The notes beneath the pieces are model-generated. The model was not told the origin of the DNA, ran no database searches, and saw only the letters and a program-made list of their open reading frames with translations. A program made the translations under genes and the position numbers. From assembly GCF_039543385.1 (NCBI RefSeq), contig NZ_BAABJQ010000010.1, positions 124,001-188,000 of the forward strand: a stretch of DNA of 64,000 nucleotides, read 5' to 3'. Positions 1 through 7,769 of this stretch are shown one piece after another. Positions within the stretch are counted from its first letter, which is position 1, and each line of letters opens with the position of its first letter. The DNA is from Rugosimonospora acidiphila (GTDB lineage Bacteria > Actinomycetota > Actinomycetes > Mycobacteriales > Micromonosporaceae).

Positions 1-2
1 AG

Positions 3-1022
3 TTAGAAGTTCAGCACCCGCAGGTGGGTGGGCTCGACGACCTGCGTCTTCAGGCCCATCGACTGAACCGTCTTCTTGAGCTGGTCGATCGGGGTGCGGT
101 CGATCGTCTTGGGCAGGTCCGGCGAGTCGTACCCGGTGACCATGTCGTCGTTGTGCACCGGAATGACGTACCGGGGGCCGCCGAGAACGGTCAGCAGGCG
201 CTCCAGGTAGTGGTCCAGTGAGCTGAAGTCGGTCACGCAGACCGAAACGACGTCCGGCCGCAGCCCCTCGAGTTCCTTCTCGACGAAGTTGGTACCGCCG
301 AACATCAGCACCTTCAGGCGCCCCGGCACGGTCAGCTGGTAGGCCAGGGTGTTGCCCTCCACCAGATCGGTGGTCGTCTTGGGCGTCGCCGGTGGTTCGA
401 CGCGGATGCCGGGCGCGAAGTAGCCGTATCCCAGCGACTGACTGTGCAGGCTGCGCATGACCCGTACCTGGTAGGCGCCGCCCTGGAAGGTCAGGTCCTC
501 ACCCCCGCTGGCGGTGATGAAATTCGCCATCCGCCCCGCCGAGACTCCCATCGCGGTCAGCAGGTTGCGCTGCGTGTCGGTGCCGATGGTCCTGATCGTG
601 GCGCCGGCCCACTCGGCCCGGCTGAGCAGTTGCGGGACGTCCGCGATGTGGTCCCAGTGACTGTGGCTGACCATCATGAGCTCGGGCGGCCCGGCGAGCC
701 GGCCGGTGGTGAGCAGATTGTCGACCACTGCCGGGTTCGGGGCCAGGATCCCACCGTTGGTGGTGTAGTCGAACCGGCTCACGTACGGGTCGAAGTAGAG
801 CACGTGGCCGTCGAAGGTGATTTCCCACCCCGCCACCCCCAACCAGCGCATCGCGACACCGGCGGCGGTCAGCGGCCGCGCCGGCGCGGCCGCCGCGCCC
901 GTTGCCGTCGCCAGGCCACCGCCCACACCCCCGGCGATGGCGGCGGCGGCCCCGCCCGCCACCGCCGCGCGCAGCACGCCACGCCGGTTGATTCCCTCGG
1001 GCTTATCGTCGCTTCGCCTCAT
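3..1022 (-). CDS. Tat-exported metallo-beta-lactamase-fold hydrolase
   Basis: A 339-residue protein with a twin-arginine signal near residues 11-45 (NRRGVLR followed by an Ala/Gly-rich hydrophobic stretch), so probably exported folded. The metallo-hydrolase motif HSHWDH lies at about residues 120-125, with later candidate metal ligands in LHSQS and VHNDD. The pattern resembles the UlaG/RomA-like branch of the MBL fold; the substrate is not deducible. The start at 1022 is chosen over an upstream ATG at 1100 because GAGGAGAGGA lies just before it and the Tat signal begins there. It is divergent from a LysR gene, the usual arrangement for a regulator and its target. Confidence 0.85.
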   Translation of the reverse strand: MRRSDDKPEGINRRGVLRAAVAGGAAAAIAGGVGGGLATATGAAAAPARPLTAAGVAMRWLGVAGWEITFDGHVLYFDPYVSRFDYTTNGGILAPNPAVVDNLLTTGRLAGPPELMMVSHSHWDHIADVPQLLSRAEWAGATIRTIGTDTQRNLLTAMGVSAGRMANFITASGGEDLTFQGGAYQVRVMRSLHSQSLGYGYFAPGIRVEPPATPKTTTDLVEGNTLAYQLTVPGRLKVLMFGGTNFVEKELEGLRPDVVSVCVTDFSSLDHYLERLLTVLGGPRYVIPVHNDDMVTGYDSPDLPKTIDRTPIDQLKKTVQSMGLKTQVVEPTHLRVLNF

Positions 1023-1174
1023 GTCGACCGTCCTCTCCTCGAACCTTTGGGCAGCCACCCTGGGCATCCGCGGCCGCGCCGTCCAACGGAAGTCACTCAA
1101 CCAGCGGGGCCCGTGACGAGGCCAACATCAATAGCGTCTGACCGGCGATACGGTTTTTGATATCGTCGCTGGCC

Positions 1175-2146
1175 GTGGACCTGATTGCGCACCTGCGGTA
1201 CTTCATCGCGGTCGCTGAGGAACTCCACTTCGGCCGGGCCGCCGCCCGGCTGCACATGTCCCAACCGCCGCTGTCCCAGCGCATCCAGCGGTTGGAACGG
1301 CATTTCGGCCTGCGGCTGTTCGACCGCTCGGCCCGGGCGGTGAACCTGACCGGCGCCGGGCAGCTGTTGCTGGTCGAGGCCCGCGACCTCGTCGCGCGGG
1401 CGGCCGTGCTCGATGAACTGGCCGGTCAGCTGCGCTCGGAGGGCATCAACGTCCTTCGTGCGGGACTGCCTCCCGATGTGCCCGGCACGACCGTCGCCGC
1501 CCTCGCCGCGGAGTTCGCCGCCCGGCAACCGGCGGTCACCCTGCGGCTGCAGGAGTCCGCGCCCGCCGTGCAGCACCGGGCCCTCGTGGAACAGCGGCTC
1601 GACGCGGCCGTCCTGCGGCTGCCGTTCGACACCGCGCGCCTGGCCCTCGGACCGGTGGTTCAGCGCCCCCTCGGGGTCCTGATCGCCGGGAACGACCCGC
1701 TGGCCGGGCATCCCGAGCTGCTGCTGTCCGTGCTGGCCCCGCTCGCGCTCGTCATCTTCCGGCGGTCCACGGCGCCGGCGGTGTTCGATGAGATTCTCGA
1801 TACCTGCGCCCGGCACGGATATCGTCCCTCGACCGTCCACGAGGTCAGCAGCACGGAGTTCGGGCGCGGCCTGGTCATGGCCGGCGGCGCCGTCGCCTTC
1901 GACGACGGCGCGCTGGCGCCACCGGCCGGCGCCGTGTGGCGTCCGGTCACCGGGCAACCGCTGGCCGCGCGGCTGGCCACGGTGTGGCCACGCGGGCGGG
2001 ACAACCCGGCCGTACACGCCTTCGCCGAGACGGCGACCGTGGTGCTGCAACGCGAGGCGGGCATGAGCGTCGTCGGGCCGGTCCGCCCGGGCACCGCGCT
2101 GCGAGCCCGCCCCACCTCCGAATTCCTTCCGTGGGGCGCACCGTGA
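1175..2146 (+). CDS. LysR-family transcriptional regulator
   Basis: About 323 residues. The N-terminal winged helix-turn-helix (FGRAAARLHMSQPPLSQRIQRL, residues roughly 18-40, then FGLRLFDR) is textbook LysR, followed by a substrate-binding domain that binds an effector. Start is uncertain: GTG at 1175 puts the HTH at the normal distance, while TTG at 1157 adds six residues. It diverges from the MBL-fold gene, and its stop overlaps the start of the serine hydrolase (GTGA), so it probably controls one or both neighbours. The LysR next to a beta-lactamase recalls AmpR-AmpC style control, but that is inference. Confidence 0.88.
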   Translation: MDLIAHLRYFIAVAEELHFGRAAARLHMSQPPLSQRIQRLERHFGLRLFDRSARAVNLTGAGQLLLVEARDLVARAAVLDELAGQLRSEGINVLRAGLPPDVPGTTVAALAAEFAARQPAVTLRLQESAPAVQHRALVEQRLDAAVLRLPFDTARLALGPVVQRPLGVLIAGNDPLAGHPELLLSVLAPLALVIFRRSTAPAVFDEILDTCARHGYRPSTVHEVSSTEFGRGLVMAGGAVAFDDGALAPPAGAVWRPVTGQPLAARLATVWPRGRDNPAVHAFAETATVVLQREAGMSVVGPVRPGTALRARPTSEFLPWGAP

Positions 2147-3030
2147 CCCCGGGCCAACCGGTGCTCGCCCGGATCCGGGCGACCTTCGACGCGGCCGGGG
2201 TCAGCGGATGGCTGCACGCCGTCGACATCGACCGGGCCAGCGAGGTCGAGCTGCGCGCCGACGAACCGGTCGTGCTCGCCAGCGTGTTCAAGGTGCCGCT
2301 CGTCGTCGCGTTCTTCCGGGCCGCCGAGGACGGCCGGTTGGACCCGAGGGCGCCGGTGACGGTACCGCTGGCGGAGCGCAGCGGCGGCCCGACCGGCATA
2401 GCGGCGATGCTCGACCCGGTGACGATCTCGCTGCGCGACCTCGCCTACCTGGCCCTGACCGTCTCCGACAACGCCGCCGCGGACGTGCTCGCCGATCACG
2501 TGGGACTCGACAACGTCGCCGAGACCCTTGACGCGCTCGGCCTGCACCGGACCCGGGTGCCGCTGCTGACCCGCGACGTGGCCGCGTTGACCCGCGAGGA
2601 CCTCGATGAGCAACGCGGGTTGGTCACCGATCCGGCCGCGGTCAGCCGCCTGCGCGTGCTCGATCCGCTGACCAGCAACCGTTCCACCGCACGGGACTGC
2701 ACCCGCCTGCTCGCCCTGATCTGGCGCGACGAGGCGGCTGGGCCCGCCTCGTGCGGTGCCATCCGCAGGCTGCTGTCGCTGCAGGTGTGGCCGCACCGGC
2801 TGGCGTCCGGGTTCCCGTTCGACGATGTGTCCGTGGCGGGCAAGACCGGCACCCTGCCGACGATCCGTAACGAGATCGGGGTGGTGGAGTATCCCGATGG
2901 TGGGCGCTACGCGGTGGCGGTGTTCACCCGGAGCACCAGCACGGCGTTGAACCTCCCCCGCGCGGACGCCGCCATCGGGCTCGCTGCCCGCCTGGCCGTC
3001 GAACACCTGCGCGAGCAGTCCTCCGACTGA
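2143..3030 (+). CDS. class A beta-lactamase-like serine hydrolase
   Basis: A 295-residue protein with the full class A active-site set: SVFK (Ser47, Lys50), SDN (residues 108-110) and KTG (234-236). These mark a penicillin-recognising serine hydrolase. No signal peptide, lipobox or Tat motif is visible from the GTG start at 2143, which overlaps the LysR stop by GTGA. Secreted class A enzymes normally carry a leader, so this may be cytoplasmic or act on another amide or ester. Co-translation with LysR suggests joint expression. No clear Glu166-type omega-loop motif (ExxLN) could be aligned, so true beta-lactamase activity is doubtful. Confidence 0.82.
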   Translation: MTPGQPVLARIRATFDAAGVSGWLHAVDIDRASEVELRADEPVVLASVFKVPLVVAFFRAAEDGRLDPRAPVTVPLAERSGGPTGIAAMLDPVTISLRDLAYLALTVSDNAAADVLADHVGLDNVAETLDALGLHRTRVPLLTRDVAALTREDLDEQRGLVTDPAAVSRLRVLDPLTSNRSTARDCTRLLALIWRDEAAGPASCGAIRRLLSLQVWPHRLASGFPFDDVSVAGKTGTLPTIRNEIGVVEYPDGGRYAVAVFTRSTSTALNLPRADAAIGLAARLAVEHLREQSSD

Positions 3031-3051
3031 CCACCGCGAAGCCGGACAGCC

Positions 3052-3222
3052 TCTCTACCTCGGGGCTTTGGACAACTGGCCGGCGCCTGAGTGCGGGCGC
3101 CGGCGAGTTTCTCTATCTGGGGGCTTTGGACAACCGGCCGGCGCCTAAGTGCGGGCGCCGGCGAGCTTCTCTATCTGGGGGCTTTGGACAACCGGCCGGC
3201 GCCTAAGTGCGGGCGCCGGCCA
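3052..3222. repeat. 58-bp tandem repeat, three copies, each a hairpin
   Basis: The motif CTTTGGACAA recurs at exactly 58-bp spacing (3066, 3124, 3182). Each copy contains a GC-rich inverted repeat, GGCCGGCGCC / GGCGCCGGC, around an 8-nt loop. The first copy's left arm (GACAACTGGCCGGCGCC) is the exact complement of the last copy's right arm, so the array looks like one ancestral 17-bp hairpin expanded by internal duplication. It sits between convergent genes and probably terminates both. Confidence 0.9.
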
Positions 3223-3247
3223 GTTGTCGCATCGAGCGGTCGATCGG

Positions 3248-3544
3248 TCAGGCCGCGACCTGCTGGTGGGCGCTGCCGGCCTTCGAGGCGAGTCCGGGCG
3301 GGGCCGAGGCCAGTGCGGCGCGGATCGAGTCGATCAGTGCCAGGGCCGCCTCCTCCGTCAGTTCGACCGCCACGCGGGCGGCCGGGCCGAGCTTCGGGTT
3401 GCCCAGGTCGATGTTCACCGTGTGTTCGTACGGCGCGTGCTGCGGGTGGTCGACGTACACCGTCGCCTGGGTGAGCGAAAACCAGCCGCTACTGCCCTTA
3501 CCGCTGCCGTCGATGGCGGCGTACTGGGTCAGGTACGTGCACAT
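3248..3544 (-). CDS. small conserved protein (DUF6295-like)
   Basis: 98 residues opening MCTYLTQYAAIDGSGKG with a central HPQHAPYEHTVNIDL segment. I recognise the pattern as a small actinobacterial family, probably DUF6295, of unknown function; the family name is from memory. Start at 3544 is supported by AAGGAG six bases upstream. It lies 20 bp after the dienelactone hydrolase gene on the same strand, so the two are probably one operon. No signal peptide or membrane segment. Confidence 0.75.
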   Translation of the reverse strand: MCTYLTQYAAIDGSGKGSSGWFSLTQATVYVDHPQHAPYEHTVNIDLGNPKLGPAARVAVELTEEAALALIDSIRAALASAPPGLASKAGSAHQQVAA

Positions 3545-3564
3545 GGGATTCTCCTTACGCGGCC

Positions 3565-4308
3565 TTACGCGGCCAGGTGCTTGCCGTAGAACTCGAAGAT
3601 GCGCTGCCAGCCCTCGACCGCGGCGGCCGGGCGGTAGCTCGGCCGGTCCACGGCGAAGAACGCGTGGCCGGCACCCTCGTAGCTGTGGAACTCGAACTGC
3701 TTGCCCAGGCGCTTGAGCTCCGCGTCGAGGGTCGCCACCTCGGCCGGGGCCGGGTACTGGTCCTCATCGCCGAACAGGCCCAGCACGGGGCAGTCCAGCT
3801 TCTCGGCGCGCGAGATTACCGGCTCCACCTGGAGCGGGAAGCCCTCCGCCGGGGCGCTCGCGACGAACGCACCGTAGCAGTCCACGGCGGCGTTGAGGTC
3901 GAGCTCGCAGGCGGCGAGGAAGGACTGCCGCCCACCGGAGCAGTGGCCGATGACGCCCACCTTGCCGTTGGACGAGCTGAGTGCGCGGAGGTAGCTGGCC
4001 GCACCGGCCACGTCACCCAGCAGGCGCTCGTCCGGCACCCCGCCGGCGGCCCGCGCCGCCGCGGCCGCGTCGTCCGGGCTGGCGCCGGGCGCCTCCCGCC
4101 AGTACAGGTTCGGGCAGATCGCCGCGTACCCGTTCGCGGCGAACCGGCGCACCATCTCCTTGGTCGATTCGTCATACCCCGGCATGTGGTGGATCACCAC
4201 GACGCCCCCCACGGGCCCAGGGGTGAGCGGACGGGCCAGGTAGGCCTCGACCTCGTCTCCCTGGTGACCGTTGATCTTCACCGTCTCCGACATCATTGCG
4301 TCGTACAT
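3565..4308 (-). CDS. dienelactone hydrolase family protein
   Basis: A 247-residue alpha/beta hydrolase. The nucleophile is Cys123 in GHCSGG, as in true dienelactone hydrolases rather than the Ser of most esterases; the remaining triad is Asp181 (LFGDED) and His215 (GAGHAF). Such enzymes open cyclic enol esters or lactones. A GAAAGGG sequence precedes the ATG at 4308; other Met codons four to six residues in are possible. It is first in a two-gene unit with the DUF6295-like gene. The physiological substrate is unknown, as no aromatic ring-cleavage genes are nearby. Confidence 0.88.
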   Translation of the reverse strand: MYDAMMSETVKINGHQGDEVEAYLARPLTPGPVGGVVVIHHMPGYDESTKEMVRRFAANGYAAICPNLYWREAPGASPDDAAAAARAAGGVPDERLLGDVAGAASYLRALSSSNGKVGVIGHCSGGRQSFLAACELDLNAAVDCYGAFVASAPAEGFPLQVEPVISRAEKLDCPVLGLFGDEDQYPAPAEVATLDAELKRLGKQFEFHSYEGAGHAFFAVDRPSYRPAAAVEGWQRIFEFYGKHLAA

Positions 4309-4397
4309 TCCGGCCCTTTCGGTCGTTACGTGCCTCTTTGGGCTGGTCGTCGGGATCCCGCCCGGGGTACGGGACCGAGGCGACTACCTGTGTGCGC

Positions 4398-5225
4398 CTA
4401 GCTGTTCAGCAGCTGGCTGCCACAACAGCACACGATAATGAGTAGTAGGAGGGCCCCCGACACCCAGTAGACCCACTTGCCGTTGTAGCTCTGCGGAGGC
4501 GGCCCCATGGAGCCGCGGGTGAACGCCCAGAGCGGCGTCTTGTACTCCAACTCCACCGTCTGCCCCGGGGCAACGTTGATCATGATGTCCGCCTTGCCGA
4601 CCTGAGGCGGAATCAGGTACGGCACGTGCGTGTGCACCTGGTGCTGGCCCGGCGTCACCGGAATGGTGTTGCGGCCCCAGACGCCCTGGATCTCCCGGCC
4701 GTCGATCACGATCTTCGGCTTGAAGAAGAAGAACAGGAAGGCCATCACGAAGAACTTCGTGGTCAGCACTATCGCGGAGCCGCCACCGCCGCCGGCCGGG
4801 TAGCCCGGCTGCTGCGGGTAGCCCGCCTGCTGGTAGCCCTGCTGCGGATAACCGGACTGCTGCGGATAACCGGACTGCTGCGGATAACCGGACTGCTGGG
4901 GATAACCGGACTGCTGGGGGTAACCCGGCTGCTGCCCGGGCTGCTGCTGTCCGGGCTGCTGTGGGTAGCCCGACTGGGGGTAGCCCTGCTGCGGGTAACC
5001 GGGCTGCTGGGGGTAGCCCGCCTGCTGGTAGCCCTGCTGTTGCTGGCCCTGTTGCTCGTAGCCCTGCTGTTCGTAGCCCTGCTGCTGGCCCTGCTGTTCG
5101 TAGCCCTGCTGTTCGTAGCTCTGCTGAGGGTAACCGGGCTGCTGGTAGCCCGGCTGCTGCGGATAACCCGCCGGGGGCGGGTAACCCGAATCACCAGGCT
5201 GTTGCGGGGGGTAAGGGGCGCTCAA
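4398..5225 (-). CDS. Gln/Tyr/Pro-rich repeat membrane protein
   Basis: About 275 residues in two parts. The first ~150 are low complexity, built from GYPQQ, GYEQQ and GQQQ repeats with virtually no charge other than Glu. The second part has a hydrophobic segment (about 152-170, several Phe in a row), a soluble beta-rich section ending near EYKTPLW, and a C-terminal transmembrane helix with a CCCG cluster. The start is one of two adjacent TTG codons; GAGGAG is better spaced for the second (5225). Function unknown; such Q/Y-rich tails in actinobacterial membrane proteins are often cytoplasmic and disordered. Confidence 0.8.
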   Translation of the reverse strand: MSAPYPPQQPGDSGYPPPAGYPQQPGYQQPGYPQQSYEQQGYEQQGQQQGYEQQGYEQQGQQQQGYQQAGYPQQPGYPQQGYPQSGYPQQPGQQQPGQQPGYPQQSGYPQQSGYPQQSGYPQQSGYPQQGYQQAGYPQQPGYPAGGGGGSAIVLTTKFFVMAFLFFFFKPKIVIDGREIQGVWGRNTIPVTPGQHQVHTHVPYLIPPQVGKADIMINVAPGQTVELEYKTPLWAFTRGSMGPPPQSYNGKWVYWVSGALLLLIIVCCCGSQLLNS

Positions 5226-5297
5226 CAAGATCTCCTCTCGGTCGGGCGATCACGTTACCCGTTGACCACAAACCGCAGGCGATGTGAGCCTGTCCAG

Positions 5298-5672
5298 ATG
5301 TTTCTGCGGCACCTCGGCCTGGCGGTCGGTGATCAGGAGCGCAGCTTGCGGTTCTACGCGACGTACTTCGCGTTTGACCGGGCGACGGCCAGCCGTTACC
5401 CGGACGGCACGATCATCGTGCGCGACCGGCACGGCTTCGACCTCGCGCTGCACGAGATCGCCAAGCACGGCCCCGCGCCGACGTCGGCGCCGCCCTTCCT
5501 GCACTTCGGGTTCTCGTGTGAGAGCCCGGACCGGGTACGCGAACTGCACGATCGGCTGGCCGCCGACGGGTACCGGATCGTCGAGTACGACGACGAGCCC
5601 GGCATGGTCTCCTTCAAGTGCCTCGACCCGGACGGGTACCGGGTGGAGGTGTACTGGGAGCCGCGGGCCTGA
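5298..5672 (+). CDS. VOC-family (glyoxalase/dioxygenase-fold) protein
   Basis: 124 residues with the paired beta-alpha-beta-beta-beta pattern: FLRHLGLAVGDQERSLRFY at the start and CLDPDGYRVEVYWEP at the end. His5 and the terminal Glu are at the usual metal positions. The family includes glyoxalases, dioxygenases and antibiotic-sequestering proteins; the substrate is not visible. The ATG at 5298 starts exactly at the fold. It precedes the AraC regulator in the same direction by about 35 bp, so the two may be co-transcribed. Confidence 0.85.
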   Translation: MFLRHLGLAVGDQERSLRFYATYFAFDRATASRYPDGTIIVRDRHGFDLALHEIAKHGPAPTSAPPFLHFGFSCESPDRVRELHDRLAADGYRIVEYDDEPGMVSFKCLDPDGYRVEVYWEPRA

Positions 5673-5707
5673 GTCCGGTGCACCGGATCCTGTCGTAGGG
5701 CGGTGGC

Positions 5708-6685
5708 ATGCTGTCCGGCGTGTACCGACAGTGGGCGTCGAGCCGGATCGCGGGCTCCGTGCTCTGGACCCGTTCGGTGTCCGGAGACCGGCTCGCGTCC
5801 GGCGCCGCGACGGCAGCCCGGGGCGGCCTCGCCCTTGACGGCTCGGTGCCGGATGGCTCGGCGCCCGGCGGCTCGCTGCCCGATGGCTCGCTGCCCGATG
5901 GCTCGCTGCCCGATGGCTCGCTGCCCGATGGCTCGCTGTCCGATAGCTCGGAGACGATCCGAGTGAGACTCGTGACGGGTGGCGGGCCGGCCGCACGCGT
6001 CACCAGCGACCGGATCCTGCCCGACGGCTGCCTGGACCTGATCTGGGCGTCCGGCACGCTCCTGGTCGCCGGGCCCGACACCCGGGCCTGGCTGTCCGAG
6101 AGCGCGCCGGGCACCGCCTACGTGGGCCTGCGGTTCGCCCCGGGCACCGGCCCGGCCGTGCTCGGCGTGCCCGCCTGTGAACTGCGCGACAGCCGGGTCG
6201 AGCTGGCCGCGCTGTGGCGCCCGGCGGTCGTCCGCCGGATCGCCGAGCGGATCGCCGAGGCCGGCGACCCGGCGGGCCTGCTGGAGTCCGTGGCGCTGGA
6301 CGCCATGACGGCGGGCTCCACGGCGCTGGGCCCCGGGCCGCTGAGCCCCACGGCGCTGAGCCCCACGGCGGCGGGCCCCGGGGCGCCGGATGCGTGGGCT
6401 GGCCGCGCCGTCGCGTCGCTGCGGGCCGGTGCCTCGGTGCGCGCCCTGGCCGAGCGGGTCGGGCTCGGCGAGCGGCAGCTGCACCGGCGGTGCCTGACCC
6501 TGTTCGGATATGGGCCGAAGACCCTCGCCAGGGTGCTCCGGTTCGACAGCGCCGTGGCGCTGGCCCGTCGCGGCGTACCGTTCGCCGACGTGGCCGCCCG
6601 CACCGGCTACGCCGACCAGGCCCACCTGTCCCGGGACGTCCGGGCGCTGGCAGGCGTGCCGCTGGGCACCTTGATTCGCGACTGA
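5708..6685 (+). CDS. AraC-family regulator with an expanded GSLPD repeat
   Basis: 325 residues. The N-terminal sensor half matches the family that opens YREW and continues RVLPDGCxDLIW (here YRQW and RILPDGCLDLIW, then LLVAGPDT). The C-terminal AraC HTH occupies about residues 235-320 (LAERVGLGERQLHRR and GYADQAHLSRD). Between the first strand and ILPDGC is a 38-residue insert of pentapeptides, and a second low-complexity linker (PLSPTALSPTAAG) precedes the HTH. Start may be ATG 5708 or GTG 5720. A VOC gene flanks it on each side, a common pairing. The effector is unknown. Confidence 0.85.
   Translation: MLSGVYRQWASSRIAGSVLWTRSVSGDRLASGAATAARGGLALDGSVPDGSAPGGSLPDGSLPDGSLPDGSLPDGSLSDSSETIRVRLVTGGGPAARVTSDRILPDGCLDLIWASGTLLVAGPDTRAWLSESAPGTAYVGLRFAPGTGPAVLGVPACELRDSRVELAALWRPAVVRRIAERIAEAGDPAGLLESVALDAMTAGSTALGPGPLSPTALSPTAAGPGAPDAWAGRAVASLRAGASVRALAERVGLGERQLHRRCLTLFGYGPKTLARVLRFDSAVALARRGVPFADVAARTGYADQAHLSRDVRALAGVPLGTLIRD
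5837..5950 (+). repeat. in-frame 15-bp tandem repeat
   Basis: About 7.6 units of a 15-bp sequence (consensus GATGGCTCGCTGCCC), three of them identical and the outer ones diverged. It encodes DGSLP pentapeptides inside the AraC-type regulator. The 15-bp period keeps the frame, so copy number can vary without inactivating the gene. Confidence 0.93.
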
Positions 6686-6733
6686 CGTCTGTCGATCGGT
6701 GGCCGTCTGGTCATCGGCCGGCTCGGGGCGGTC

Positions 6734-7192
6734 TCAGCCCTGGCCGTTGGGGGCGAACAGGTCGACCGCGTTGCCGTCCGGGTCGTGCAGCACCGCGTAC
6801 CGCTGACCCCAGAAGGCGTCCCACGGCTGTTTGTGCCCGGTGTACCCGGCCCCCACCAGGTCGCCGTACACCCGGTCGACCTCGGCCGGATCCGCGCACC
6901 GGAACGCGAGCGCGGCACGGGGGCTGCCGCTCGGCGGTGTCCACTCCGGATCGATGCCGCGAATGACCTCGACCGTGTCCCAGGCCAGGATGGCGCCGTC
7001 GCCGAGCGGCGCCTCGACGTGCGGCTCGCCGTCGGCCCCGTCCGGCACGGCCAGCCCCAGCCGACGGTAGAACGCGAGGGATCGTGCCATATCGGCGACC
7101 ACGAGCCCGATGAAGTGGAAGTGAAGGCTCGGGCGACGGTCGGCGGATTCGACGCGGGAGGCGTCGGGGTCGAGCGGCTGCTGGGATGTCAT
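6734..7192 (-). CDS. VOC-family protein
   Basis: 152 residues with a VOC fold: HFHFIGLVVADMARSLAFYRRLGL near residues 24-47 and VLHDPDGNAVDLFAP at the C-terminus, the typical metal-ligand strand. The short N-terminal extension (about 22 residues, polar) is not part of the fold, so a later start is conceivable. It converges on the AraC regulator, whose partner it may be. Function within the superfamily cannot be assigned. Confidence 0.85.
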   Translation of the reverse strand: MTSQQPLDPDASRVESADRRPSLHFHFIGLVVADMARSLAFYRRLGLAVPDGADGEPHVEAPLGDGAILAWDTVEVIRGIDPEWTPPSGSPRAALAFRCADPAEVDRVYGDLVGAGYTGHKQPWDAFWGQRYAVLHDPDGNAVDLFAPNGQG

Positions 7193-7333
7193 GGCGCCAC
7201 GGTACGGCGACCGTCACCCGGAGGTCTTGAACGAATCGGACCTCGGGCGCCGGACGGTCCGGCCGAATTCCGCCCGGCCCTCGCCCCGAGTGGTACGAAG
7301 AGCAGGGGATTCGACGAGGGCAGGGGGTCCGGA

Positions 7334-7654
7334 ATGATCGCGCGACACTGGTCGGGCACCGCCACCGGCGAGGGGGCCGACTGGTACGAGACCCACTTCG
7401 TCAGCGAGGTCCTGCCGGGGCTGCGGATGATGCCCGGGTTTCGCGGCGGGTACCTGCTGCGCAACGACAACACCGAGGCCACCGAGATCCGGGTACTCAC
7501 GTTGTGGGACTCGGTCGAGGCGATCGAGGGCTTCGCCGGGCCGGACGCCACCGCCGCGATCGTCGCGCCCGAGGCGCGGGCGGCACTGCTGAGCTTCGAT
7601 CCGGTCACCACGCACTACGACGTGGTGGTCGCGGACAGCGTGGTGCCCAGCTGA
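7334..7654 (+). CDS. antibiotic biosynthesis monooxygenase-like (ABM fold) protein
   Basis: 106 residues of the dimeric alpha/beta-barrel type: ARHWSGTATGEGADWYETHF, PGFRGGYLLR and VLTLWDSVEAIEGFAG. The family contains quinol monooxygenases and heme-degrading enzymes, but no heme-ligand signature is evident here. The ATG at 7334 follows GGGGGTCCGGA. It stands alone between a divergent VOC gene and the ABC exporter operon. Confidence 0.78.
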   Translation: MIARHWSGTATGEGADWYETHFVSEVLPGLRMMPGFRGGYLLRNDNTEATEIRVLTLWDSVEAIEGFAGPDATAAIVAPEARAALLSFDPVTTHYDVVVADSVVPS

Positions 7655-7769
7655 GCCGTTCGGTGCGAGGTCATCTCGGCTCCATGATCGAACCCTAGGG
7701 GTCGCGGATCAGGGAGACACCAGGGGTGGCCAACCCCCGCGAGTCACGGTGAGACCGTACAGTCGGGGC

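Noticed and set aside
3052..3222. CRISPR-like array
   Set aside because: Repeats are directly adjacent with no unique spacers and each is a hairpin; only three units and no cas genes.
5396..6625. Long minus-strand open frame opposite the AraC gene
   Set aside because: Arg/Gly/Gln-rich, no fold, and lies exactly opposite two well-supported genes; a product of high GC third-position bias.
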